This document shows positions 6,932-14,327 of a DNA stretch of 30,007 nt, piece by piece (position 1 is the stretch's first letter; every line of letters starts with the position of its first letter). Location: assembly GCA_905210485.1 (NCBI GenBank), contig CAJLXA010000024.1:1-30007 (forward strand), given 5' to 3'. The notes beneath the pieces were generated by a model. It was not told where the DNA came from, did not search any database, and worked only from the letters and a program-made list of their open reading frames with translations. Position numbers and translations under genes: made by a program. The DNA is from an uncultured Eubacteriales bacterium. Its GTDB lineage: Bacteria > Bacillota > Clostridia > Oscillospirales > CAG-272.

Positions 6932-7501
6932 ATGGCAAGGCTGAAACTTTTCGGGGAAAAGGGCATTTTCGGCAAAGCCGGACGGCGCAATCTGATTATC
7001 GTATTGTCGGTTCTGATTATCGGCGCCGCCGTCTATTTGAACTACTTATATTTCTTTAACGGGGCAAACAAAGCGGACGACGGCAACAAAACGCCGACTT
7101 CCGACGTGGCGAATGGCAATCAGAAAGGCGACACGACCGTCACCGACGTCCGCACGGCCTATTTCACTTCCGCGGCGCTCAGCCGTAAACAGGCGCGCGA
7201 TGAAGCGCTGGAAGTCCTGCAGACGGTTGTGAAATCCGAGGATGCATTGGAGAGCACGCGTACAGACGCGCTGAAAGAGATTTCCCGCATTGCGCTGGAC
7301 ATCGAAAAGGAATCGAACATCGAAACGCTTGTCAGGGCAAAAGGCTTTGAACAGTGCGTCGCCGTACTGTCCGACGATTCCGTCAGCGTTATCGTGAAGC
7401 AGGAGGATGAACTTCTTCCGAGCCAGATTGCCCAGATCAAAGAGATCGTTTACGAATCCACGGGCATTCTCCCGACCGCCATCAAGATCATCCGCAAGTA
7501 A
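6932..7501 (+). CDS. spoIIIAH: Stage III sporulation protein AH
   Basis: This 189-residue protein has one N-terminal membrane helix (residues about 20-42, NLIIVLSVLIIGAAVYLNYLYFF-like), a polar linker and a C-terminal ring-building domain related to YscJ/FliF. The conserved end ESTGILPTAIKII is typical. In the intermembrane space it binds forespore SpoIIQ to form the channel. I chose ATG 6932 because AAGGAGG lies 10 nt upstream; an in-frame TTG at 6896 has no such site. It is the last gene of the operon, followed by a terminator 24 bp after the stop. Confidence 0.96.
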   Translation: MARLKLFGEKGIFGKAGRRNLIIVLSVLIIGAAVYLNYLYFFNGANKADDGNKTPTSDVANGNQKGDTTVTDVRTAYFTSAALSRKQARDEALEVLQTVVKSEDALESTRTDALKEISRIALDIEKESNIETLVRAKGFEQCVAVLSDDSVSVIVKQEDELLPSQIAQIKEIVYESTGILPTAIKIIRK

Positions 7502-7524
7502 TAAAGTTCCGCTCCGGCGGATCG

Positions 7525-7564
7525 ACGACCCGAAGGAAAAGCCGACGTCCTTCGGGTCGTTTTT
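7525..7564 (+). terminator. Rho-independent terminator of the spm-spoIIIA operon
   Basis: A perfect 13-bp stem (ACGACCCGAAGGA with TCCTTCGGGTCGT) with a 10-nt loop is followed by TTTTT. Confidence 0.93.
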
Positions 7565-7619
7565 CTCTGCCGGAACCGCGGAAAAAAACGAAAAACGGCA
7601 ATTTCGCCGCGCCGTCCAC

Positions 7620-7648
7620 TTGACAGCGTGCAAGAGGTATGCTACAAT
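7620..7648 (+). promoter_or_regulatory. Sigma-A promoter of asd
   Basis: TTGACA (7620-7625), a 17-bp spacer and TACAAT (7643-7648). The leader would be only about 45 nt, so there is no room for a lysine riboswitch. Confidence 0.85.
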
Positions 7649-7701
7649 ACATATTATATTATTGATTCTGAATAAAGAAAGTCTTTCGGAGGTAGTTATC
7701 C

Positions 7702-8787
7702 ATGGAACAGAAACTGCGCGTGGGGATTATCGGCGCGACCGGTATGGTCGGTCAGCGCTTTGTCACGCTTCTTTTGCATCACCCGTATTTTGAGATCGCC
7801 GCACTTGTGGCAAGTCCCCGTTCGGCCGGAAAAACCTATGCGGAGGCCGTCGGCGACCGCTGGAAGATGAAAACGCCGCTTCCCGAAGAAGTGAAGAATA
7901 TGACCGTCATTTCCGCCGACGATGTGGACGCCGTAAAATCCCTTGTCGACTTTGTTTTCTGCGCCGTAGACATGAAAAAAGACGAGATCCGCGCGCTTGA
8001 AGAGCGTTATGCGCGCGCCGAAGTTCCCGTCGTTTCCAATAACTCCGCCAACCGCTGGACTCCCGACGTACCGATGGTGATTCCCGAAATCAACGACGCG
8101 CACCTTGCGGTCATCGAAGCGCAGAGAAAGCGCCTCGGCACGAAGCGCGGTTTCATTGCCGTTAAGCCGAACTGCTCCATTCAGTCGTATGTTCCCGCGC
8201 TGACGCCGCTTCTCCGTTTCCGTCCGACCCTCGTCGTCGCCACGACATATCAGGCAATCAGCGGCGCGGGGAAGACCTTCCGTGAATGGCCGGAAATGAT
8301 CGACAACGTCATTCCGTATATCGGCGGCGAAGAGGAAAAGAGCGAGCAGGAACCGCTCCGCGTCTGGGGTCATGTCGAGAACGGCGCAATCGTCAAAGCG
8401 GACGCTCCGCTGATTACCACGCAGTGTATCCGCGTTCCCGTGACCGACGGGCATACGGCCGCCGTGTTCGTGAAATTCGAGAACAAACCGACGAAAGAAG
8501 AAATTCTTGAGGCGTGGAAAAATTATAAGGGCAAGCCGCAGATTCTCGGTCTGCCGAGCGCGCCCGAACAGTTCATCACTTATTTTGAAGAAGACAACCG
8601 TCCGCAGGCGGCGCTTGACCGCGATCTTTACGGCGGTATGGGCATCTCCGTCGGCCGTCTCCGTGAAGACACGGCATTTGACTACAAATTCGTGGGTCTC
8701 TCCCATAACACGCTCCGCGGCGCGGCAGGCGGCGCGGTTCTGATCGCCGAACTTTTGTATCGCGAAGGATACCTGACGCGCGCGTGA
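7702..8787 (+). CDS. asd: Aspartate-semialdehyde dehydrogenase
   Basis: This 361-residue enzyme carries out NADPH-dependent reduction of beta-aspartyl phosphate to aspartate semialdehyde, the branch point to lysine/diaminopimelate, threonine and methionine. The Rossmann motif is GATGMVG (residues 11-17). The catalytic Cys is C158 in KPNCSIQ and the active-site His is H251 in VTDGHTAAV. Length and motifs (SNNSANRW, AISGAGKT, SHNTLRGAAGG) match the archaeal/fungal-type subfamily rather than the E. coli type. GGAGG precedes the ATG. It has its own promoter and terminator, so it is a single-gene unit between the sporulation operon and the prenyl-kinase operon. Diaminopimelate and dipicolinate for spores both depend on this step. 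Confidence 0.97.
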   Translation: MEQKLRVGIIGATGMVGQRFVTLLLHHPYFEIAALVASPRSAGKTYAEAVGDRWKMKTPLPEEVKNMTVISADDVDAVKSLVDFVFCAVDMKKDEIRALEERYARAEVPVVSNNSANRWTPDVPMVIPEINDAHLAVIEAQRKRLGTKRGFIAVKPNCSIQSYVPALTPLLRFRPTLVVATTYQAISGAGKTFREWPEMIDNVIPYIGGEEEKSEQEPLRVWGHVENGAIVKADAPLITTQCIRVPVTDGHTAAVFVKFENKPTKEEILEAWKNYKGKPQILGLPSAPEQFITYFEEDNRPQAALDRDLYGGMGISVGRLREDTAFDYKFVGLSHNTLRGAAGGAVLIAELLYREGYLTRA

Positions 8788-8793
8788 CGATGT

Positions 8794-8826
8794 AAAAGAG
8801 GAAACGTTTTCCCGTTTCCTCTTTTT
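8794..8826 (+). terminator. Terminator after asd
   Basis: AAAAGAGGAAACG pairs perfectly with CGTTTCCTCTTTT around a 6-nt loop, ending in a T run. The A run on the other arm could make it work in both directions. Confidence 0.9.
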
Positions 8827-8881
8827 GCTGTTAAAAGGTTTTAACAAAATAATAACTTTATCCGCACGCAATGCGGAATTC

Positions 8882-8910
8882 TTGACATATTTTCGGGGAT
8901 ATAGTAAAAT
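8882..8910 (+). promoter_or_regulatory. Sigma-A promoter of the prenol-kinase/ABC operon
   Basis: TTGACA (8882-8887), a 17-bp spacer and TAAAAT (8905-8910). The start point would be near 8917, giving a leader of about 90 nt. Confidence 0.8.
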
Positions 8911-8927
8911 AATCGGGTCGGCAGTGC

Positions 8928-8968
8928 AAAAGCGGCGCAGAATTCCGGGAAGACTGCGCGCCGCTTTT
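8928..8968 (+). other. Hairpin in the leader of the kinase-like gene
   Basis: AAAAGCGGCGC (8928-8938) pairs with GCGCCGCTTTT (8958-8968) around a 19-nt loop. It resembles an intrinsic terminator with only four terminal T residues and lies between the promoter and the ribosome binding site, so it could act as an attenuator or a stability element. No ligand-binding riboswitch architecture is evident. Confidence 0.55.
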
Positions 8969-9007
8969 CCGCGTATACGGACAAGCTGCCTGTCGGAAGG
9001 GAGAATC

Positions 9008-9673
9008 ATGCGTTATCTTTACGGATACGGGTATCTGGTCATCGTATTTGTCGTTGTTACGGTTTTAAAGAAGTTATTCTCCCTGCAAACCGAAATTTCA
9101 AGAAAACTGGTGCATATCGGCATCGGTTACACATGGGTGATTCTTTACAGGTATTTTATACTGCCCGAAAACGTCCCCTCGTGGGAACTGCTTGTGATGC
9201 CCGTGTCATTCATTATCATCAATTATCTTTCATATCGGTATAAGATATTTTCCCTTGTCGAACGGGAGGGGGATGAAAATCACCCCGGAACCGTGTATTA
9301 TGCGGTGGCCATGACGCTTCTTCTCCTTCTGACAATCCCGTTTCCCGTCCTTGTGATCCCGTCGGGCATTGCGGTTTTCGCTCTCAGTCTCGGCGACGGA
9401 TTCGCCGCATTGTTCGGCACGCTTTTCGGGAAGTACGGCCCGCATATCAGTAAAGAAAAATCGCTCGTCGGTTCGGCCGCCTGCGCCGTCGGCGCCATGG
9501 CCGGCACTTATCTGCTCATGCTGTTTGTACCGTTCGCGCTTCCGTTTTATGCGGTGCTTCTGATTGGCGTCACCACGGCGGTCTGCGAACTTGTCGGGCA
9601 CGGATTTGACAATTTCTCCATTCTGTTCGGCGTGACGGCCGTTGCCACGCTTTTATTGGAGGTGACCGCATGA
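9008..9673 (+). CDS. Phytol/dolichol kinase-like membrane protein (VTE5/SEC59-like, CTP-dependent type)
   Basis: This 221-residue protein has about seven membrane segments. RKLVHIGIGYTW (residues about 31-42) is the N-terminal hallmark of the phytol kinase/dolichol kinase group, and SLGDGFAALFGTLFGK followed by KEKSLVGSAA matches the nucleotide-binding loop shared with phosphatidate cytidylyltransferases (GD...A...G..FGK, KS..GS). These enzymes phosphorylate long-chain prenyl alcohols using CTP. The substrate here (farnesol, geranylgeraniol, undecaprenol or a lipid) is not known. The start is ATG 9008, with AAGGGAG just upstream; the open frame further upstream overlaps the promoter and terminator and is not used. 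It overlaps the DUF92 gene by ATGA. Confidence 0.82.
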   Translation: MRYLYGYGYLVIVFVVVTVLKKLFSLQTEISRKLVHIGIGYTWVILYRYFILPENVPSWELLVMPVSFIIINYLSYRYKIFSLVEREGDENHPGTVYYAVAMTLLLLLTIPFPVLVIPSGIAVFALSLGDGFAALFGTLFGKYGPHISKEKSLVGSAACAVGAMAGTYLLMLFVPFALPFYAVLLIGVTTAVCELVGHGFDNFSILFGVTAVATLLLEVTA

Positions 9674-10464
9674 CAACGAAACTGTTGATTCTCGGCATCG
9701 TTTGCGGCGCGGTGATTGCCGTTTTGACCCGCCTTGTCCGCGCGCTGACTCCGGGCGGCGCTGTCGCGGCGTTTTTTATCATCGCCGGAAGTCTGTATTT
9801 CGGCGGATATGCCTGTTTTGCCGTATTGCTTTTTACCTTTGCCCTGGTATCGGTCGCGGGTAAGATCGTCGGTGCGCGTACCGCGGCATTGACGAACGGA
9901 CTTCATGAAAAAAGCGGCGCGCGGGACGGCGTGCAGGTGTTTGCCAACGGCTTTCCGGCATTGGTAACCGCCGTGCTTTGCGGCATCACCGGCAATGCGG
10001 CGTTCGCCTTTGCATACACGGCGGCGGTTGCCGAGGCTCTCGGCGACAGTCTTGCCTCCGACATCGGCGTTCTGTCGAAAAAAGCGCCTGTCGATATCTG
10101 CACTTTCCGTCCTGCGGTACGGGGACTTTCCGGCGCCGTCAGTCTGCTCGGCACGCTTTCGGCCGCGGTCGGTATTTTACTTACAGCGGGTTTTTCCATG
10201 ATTTTTCTTCGGTTTTCCGGTCGGAGATTCCTTCTTTTATGCGTATTGCCGTTTGCCGGCGTTCTCTTTGACAGCGTGCTCGGTTCACGCTTCCAATGCC
10301 GCCGTCAATGCACGGTTTGCGGCAAACCAACCGAAAAAAAGGTGCATTGCGACCACCCGACCGCCGTCAGGGGCGGTATTCGTTTTCTGAATAACGATGC
10401 GGTCAATCTGATTTCCAACGCGGTCACCGCCGCCGTTGCCGCATGGCTGTTCTGTATTCTGTAA
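9670..10464 (+). CDS. DUF92 (VTE6-like prenyl-phosphate kinase family) membrane protein
   Basis: This 264-residue polytopic protein belongs to the DUF92 family. The core block AEALGDSLASDIGVLS, followed by a Pro-rich turn and RGLSGAVSLLGTLSA, matches the family's ADT.ASEiG...GtsGavSl.G. The C-terminal block (FDSVLGSRFQ, CxxC with TEKKVHCDHPT, then LNNDAVNLISN) is equally typical. The plant and cyanobacterial member VTE6 phosphorylates phytyl phosphate to phytyl diphosphate, the step after VTE5. Pairing with a VTE5-like gene through an ATGA overlap suggests a two-step alcohol to diphosphate salvage route. The start is the overlapping ATG. The family is clear; the activity is inferred. Confidence 0.85.
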   Translation: MTTKLLILGIVCGAVIAVLTRLVRALTPGGAVAAFFIIAGSLYFGGYACFAVLLFTFALVSVAGKIVGARTAALTNGLHEKSGARDGVQVFANGFPALVTAVLCGITGNAAFAFAYTAAVAEALGDSLASDIGVLSKKAPVDICTFRPAVRGLSGAVSLLGTLSAAVGILLTAGFSMIFLRFSGRRFLLLCVLPFAGVLFDSVLGSRFQCRRQCTVCGKPTEKKVHCDHPTAVRGGIRFLNNDAVNLISNAVTAAVAAWLFCIL

Positions 10465-10489
10465 TTGTAATAACCGAGAAAGGATTTTT

Positions 10490-12226
10490 ATGAAACGTAT
10501 TTTTTCTTATCTTCGCCGCTATCGGAAAGAAGCGATTCTCGCGCCTCTTTTCAAATTGCTTGAGGCGTCTTTCGAGCTGATCGTGCCGCTTGTGATCGCG
10601 GCCATTATCGACAAGGGCATAAACGGCAATGAAAGCGGTGATATGTCCTTGATCTTGCGGTATGCCGCTATCCTTCTGGGACTGGCGGTCGTCGGCCTTT
10701 GCGCGTCGGTCATTGCGCAGTATTTTGCCGCCAAGGCCGCAACGGGCGTTGCCACCGATCTCCGGCACGACCTGTTCTGCCGTATTCAGAAAATGCAATA
10801 CACGGATATAGATAAAAACGGCACCGCCACGTTGCTTACGCGTTTGTCGGGCGATACGAATCAGGTACAGACCGGCGTCAACATGGTGCTTCGCCTGTTT
10901 CTCCGTTCTCCGTTTATTGTGTTCGGCGCCATGATCATGGCCTTTACGGTCGATGTAAAAAGCGCGCTTATTTTCACGGTCATGATCCCGCTTTTGTTTA
11001 TCGCGGTATTTGCCATACTCCTTTTGACGATCCCGATGTATAAAAAGGTTCAGCGCCGTCTTGACGGCGTTCTCGGTAAAACGCGCGATAATCTGCGCGG
11101 CGTTCGTGTGGTGCGCGCTTTCCGCATGGAAGACCGTGAGATGAAAGAGTTTGACGATGAAAACGACGCGTTGTGCGATATGCAGCGTTTTGCGGGGCGC
11201 GTTTCGGCGCTCCTGAACCCGATCACCCTGCTGATCGTCAATGCGGCGATCATCGTTCTGATTTACGTCGGCGCTATCCGCGTGGAAGCCGGTATTCTGA
11301 CTTCAGGTATGGTAGTTGCGCTTTATAACTATATGTCGCAGATTCTCGTGGAACTGGTGAAACTCGCCAACCTCATTATTACGTCCACGCGCGCCGTTGC
11401 GTCCGCCGGCCGTATTTCCGCGGTGCTGACTTCGGAAAATTATGTTCCCGAAAAAAATGCGACGCCGGAGAAAAAAGCCGACGCCCGCGTGGAATTTGCC
11501 GACGTGTCCTTTCGCTATCCGGGCGCGCCCGCCGATACGCTTTCGCATATTTCCTTTACGGCGAAACCGGGGGAGACCGTGGGCATTATCGGCGGTACGG
11601 GTTCGGGCAAAACCTCGCTTGTCTCGTTAATTCCGCATTTTTATGACGCAACAGGCGGATGCGTCCTGTACGACGGACAGAATGTGCAGGAGATTCCGTC
11701 CGAAACGTTACGGCGGAAGATTGCGGTTGTTCCGCAGAAATCGGTTCTGTTTTCGGGAACGATCCGCGACAATATGCTGTTCGGTAATCCCGACGCTACG
11801 GACGAGGATATTGCCGAAGCGCTTTCCGCCGCGCAGGCCGCGGAAATCGTGGCCGGGAAAGAGGGCGGTCTTCTTGCCGCCGTTGAGGAGAACGGTCAGA
11901 ATTTCTCCGGCGGTCAGAAACAGCGGCTTTGTATTGCCCGCGCGCTTTGTAGGCGCCCCGAAGTATTGATACTTGACGACAGCGCGTCGGCCCTCGATTA
12001 TGCTACCGACGCACGTCTCCGCAAGGCATTGCGCGCACTGCCGTATAAGCCGACGGTGTTTGTTGTCTCTCAGCGGACGGCAAGCATTGCCCATGCGGAT
12101 CGTATTGTCGTACTGGAAGACGGGCATGCGGTTGCCGTCGGAACACACGAGGAACTTCTCCGTACGTCTCCCGTATACAAAGAAATTTACGATTCGCAGA
12201 CGAAGAAGGAGGACGAAGCCGTATGA
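10490..12226 (+). CDS. ABC exporter half-transporter with degenerate ATP site (TM287/BmrC-like)
   Basis: This 578-residue protein has an N-terminal six-helix exporter domain (residues about 1-310) and a C-terminal ATPase. Walker A is GGTGSGKT (368-375) and the signature is the canonical FSGGQ (472-476). Walker B is LILDDSASALD, where D497 replaces the catalytic Glu, and the H-loop His is Gln (Q528, VSQRTAS). Both changes are hallmarks of the degenerate half of heterodimeric exporters such as TM287/288 and BmrCD. Start at ATG 10490 with AAAGGA upstream; the frame extends upstream into the DUF92 gene but has no site there. Only 25 bp separate it from DUF92, with no terminator. The substrate cannot be told; drugs, lipids or peptides are usual for the group. 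Confidence 0.92.
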   Translation: MKRIFSYLRRYRKEAILAPLFKLLEASFELIVPLVIAAIIDKGINGNESGDMSLILRYAAILLGLAVVGLCASVIAQYFAAKAATGVATDLRHDLFCRIQKMQYTDIDKNGTATLLTRLSGDTNQVQTGVNMVLRLFLRSPFIVFGAMIMAFTVDVKSALIFTVMIPLLFIAVFAILLLTIPMYKKVQRRLDGVLGKTRDNLRGVRVVRAFRMEDREMKEFDDENDALCDMQRFAGRVSALLNPITLLIVNAAIIVLIYVGAIRVEAGILTSGMVVALYNYMSQILVELVKLANLIITSTRAVASAGRISAVLTSENYVPEKNATPEKKADARVEFADVSFRYPGAPADTLSHISFTAKPGETVGIIGGTGSGKTSLVSLIPHFYDATGGCVLYDGQNVQEIPSETLRRKIAVVPQKSVLFSGTIRDNMLFGNPDATDEDIAEALSAAQAAEIVAGKEGGLLAAVEENGQNFSGGQKQRLCIARALCRRPEVLILDDSASALDYATDARLRKALRALPYKPTVFVVSQRTASIAHADRIVVLEDGHAVAVGTHEELLRTSPVYKEIYDSQTKKEDEAV

Positions 12227-14001
12227 ACGGTAAAAACGGAAAAAAGAGCAATACGCTGAAGAAAGTTCTTCTTTATCTTCGCGGTTACAGAAAAGTGTTT
12301 GTTATTTCCCTGATCCTCGCGGGGGTTACCGTCTTTTCTTCACTGCGTATTCCGATTCTGGTCGGCCGTGCAATCGACGCGATGGACTTTAAGGACGGAG
12401 TCGCTATGGATACGATCGTCCGCCTCCTGATTGAGATCGGGATTCTGACGCTCATCGGCGCGGCGGCGCAGTGGCTTATGAGCCTCTGCAACAACCGGCT
12501 GTCGTTCGGCGTTGTGCATAACGTGCGGCGCGACGCTTTCCACCGTATACAAAAACTGCCGCTTTCCTACCTTGACACCCATCAGGTCGGCGATACGGTG
12601 AACCGCGTGATTTCCGACGCCGATACGTTCGCGGACGGCCTTCTTGTCGGCTTCACGCAACTTTTTACCGGCGTCGTCACCATTATCGGCACGCTGATTC
12701 TGATGATACGGATTCAGCCGGTCATCGCCGTTATCGTCATTGTGGTTACGCCGCTTTCGCTTTTTGTTGCCAAATTCATTGCGTCGCATACCCACCGTAT
12801 GTTTATCGAGCAGAGCACAATCCGCGGCCGGCAGACCGCGTATATGAATGAAATTATCGGCAATCAGAAACTTGTCCGGGCATTCGGGCGCGAAGACACC
12901 GTTACGGAACGGTTTGACGAGATCGGCGAAAAACTCCGCGTTTCCTCCCTGCGCGCCACATTCTTTTCTTCGCTTACCAATCCGTCGACCCGTTTTATCA
13001 ACGGCATCGTCTATGCGCTTGTCGCGCTGTTCGGCGCCATGGTTGCCATCGGTAAATTCAGTTTTCTCGGCGGCGCCATCACGGTCGGCGCGCTCGCCAG
13101 TTTTCTGAGTTATGCCAATCAGTATACGAAGCCGTTTAATGAAATTGCGGGCGTTGTTACCGAATTGCAGAACGCTTTCGCCTGTGCGGAACGTCTGTTT
13201 GAACTTTCCGAAGCGGAGCCGGAACTTCCCGACGCGGAAAATGCCGCGGTGCTTTCCGACGTCAAAGGAGCGGTGACGCTTGACCACGTATATTTTGCCT
13301 ATACGCCGGAAAGACCGCTTATCACCGATGTTTCCGTTTCCGCAAAACCGGGCATGCGGGTGGCCATCGTCGGTCCGACCGGCTGCGGAAAAACAACGCT
13401 CATCAACCTCCTCATGCGGTTTTACGATGTGGACGGCGGCGCCGTTACCGTGGACGGGCAGGATATCCGCTCCGTAACGCGCAGCAGCCTGCGAGAGAAC
13501 TACGGCATGGTATTGCAGGAATCCTGGCTGAAACATGCCACGGTGCGTGAAAACATCGCTCTTGCGCGGCCGGACGCTACGGAAGAGGAGATTGTTTCGG
13601 CGGCAAAGGCCGCCCATGCGCACGGCTTTATACGCCGCCTTGAAAACGGATATGACACCGTAATCGGCGATGACGGCGGTATGCTGTCCCAGGGGCAGAA
13701 GCAACTTCTGTGCATTGCGCGCATCATGCTTTCGCTTCCGCCGATTCTGATTCTTGACGAGGCCACGTCGTCGATCGACACGCGTACCGAAGCCGCGATT
13801 CAGTCGGCGTTTGCAACGCTGATGCGGGGACGCACTTCCTTTATCGTAGCGCACCGCCTGTCCACGATCCGCGAGGCCGATCTTATTCTCGTGATGAAAG
13901 ACGGCAATATTATTGAAAAGGGGACGCACGAAAGCCTTTTGCGTGAAAACGGATTTTATGCAACTTTGTATCAAAGTCAGTTTGAACAGCCAAAGGATTG
14001 A
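12223..14001 (+). CDS. ABC exporter half-transporter with catalytic Glu (TM288/BmrD-like)
   Basis: This 592-residue partner of the preceding protein has a membrane domain at about 1-330 and the ATPase at about 350-592. Walker A is GPTGCGKTT (384-392). The signature is LSQGQ (488-492) instead of LSGGQ, Walker B has the normal E513 (ILDEATSSID) and the switch His is present (H544, VAHRLST). LSQGQ plus normal Walker B is the TM288-type pattern, complementary to the partner. The heterodimer should therefore have one hydrolysing site, formed by this Walker A/B and the partner's FSGGQ, and one degenerate site. It overlaps the partner by ATGA with AAGGAGG upstream. It is the last gene before a strong terminator. 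Confidence 0.94.
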   Translation: MNGKNGKKSNTLKKVLLYLRGYRKVFVISLILAGVTVFSSLRIPILVGRAIDAMDFKDGVAMDTIVRLLIEIGILTLIGAAAQWLMSLCNNRLSFGVVHNVRRDAFHRIQKLPLSYLDTHQVGDTVNRVISDADTFADGLLVGFTQLFTGVVTIIGTLILMIRIQPVIAVIVIVVTPLSLFVAKFIASHTHRMFIEQSTIRGRQTAYMNEIIGNQKLVRAFGREDTVTERFDEIGEKLRVSSLRATFFSSLTNPSTRFINGIVYALVALFGAMVAIGKFSFLGGAITVGALASFLSYANQYTKPFNEIAGVVTELQNAFACAERLFELSEAEPELPDAENAAVLSDVKGAVTLDHVYFAYTPERPLITDVSVSAKPGMRVAIVGPTGCGKTTLINLLMRFYDVDGGAVTVDGQDIRSVTRSSLRENYGMVLQESWLKHATVRENIALARPDATEEEIVSAAKAAHAHGFIRRLENGYDTVIGDDGGMLSQGQKQLLCIARIMLSLPPILILDEATSSIDTRTEAAIQSAFATLMRGRTSFIVAHRLSTIREADLILVMKDGNIIEKGTHESLLRENGFYATLYQSQFEQPKD

Positions 14002-14069
14002 AATGCAAACAATAGTTGTCTTTTTATCTGATATTTTGATTTTGTGTGAAAGAACGGCGTAGAAGCCGT

Positions 14070-14107
14070 GCGGCGCAACCGTATGTGCGGTTGCGCCGCT
14101 TTTTTTT
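14070..14107 (+). terminator. Terminator after the ABC exporter genes
   Basis: GCGGCGCAACCG pairs with CGGTTGCGCCGC around a 6-nt loop, followed by eight T residues. Confidence 0.95.
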
Positions 14108-14327
14108 ATGTCTTCATATAAAAAGGAATATAGGTTTATACGGTTTTTCATAAAACGACGGGTACGCATTGAATAAAACCGGGCGCCGGTGAAAAACGGT
14201 CTGTTTATACGGGATTACATTTGATTTTTTATCTTTATATCGAATACACGGATAAGACGTATCTTAACGGTATGAATTACGGAAATGCGGGAAAACTACC
14301 GAAAAAAACACAAAGAAGGCTGCATAT
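14108..14327. other. Intergenic region upstream of glgB
   Basis: No gene is seen. A weak promoter-like pair, ATTACA and TATATC 16 bp apart near 14213-14240, may serve glgB but each box is only a 4/6 match. AGAAGG 9 nt before ATG 14328 is the glgB ribosome binding site. Confidence 0.5.

Noticed and set aside
7566..7701. Possible lysine riboswitch before asd
   Set aside because: The predicted start point leaves a leader of only about 45 nt, far too short for the lysine aptamer.
7696..9009. Antisense open frame of 437 codons across asd and the following gap
   Set aside because: It crosses the asd terminator and two sigma-A promoters and mirrors a gene with intact catalytic residues.
12340..14169. 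Long antisense open frame of 609 codons opposite the second ABC gene
   Set aside because: It mirrors a well-supported ABC ATPase with all motifs, is Arg/Gly/His rich with no recognisable domain, and runs across the terminator at 14070.
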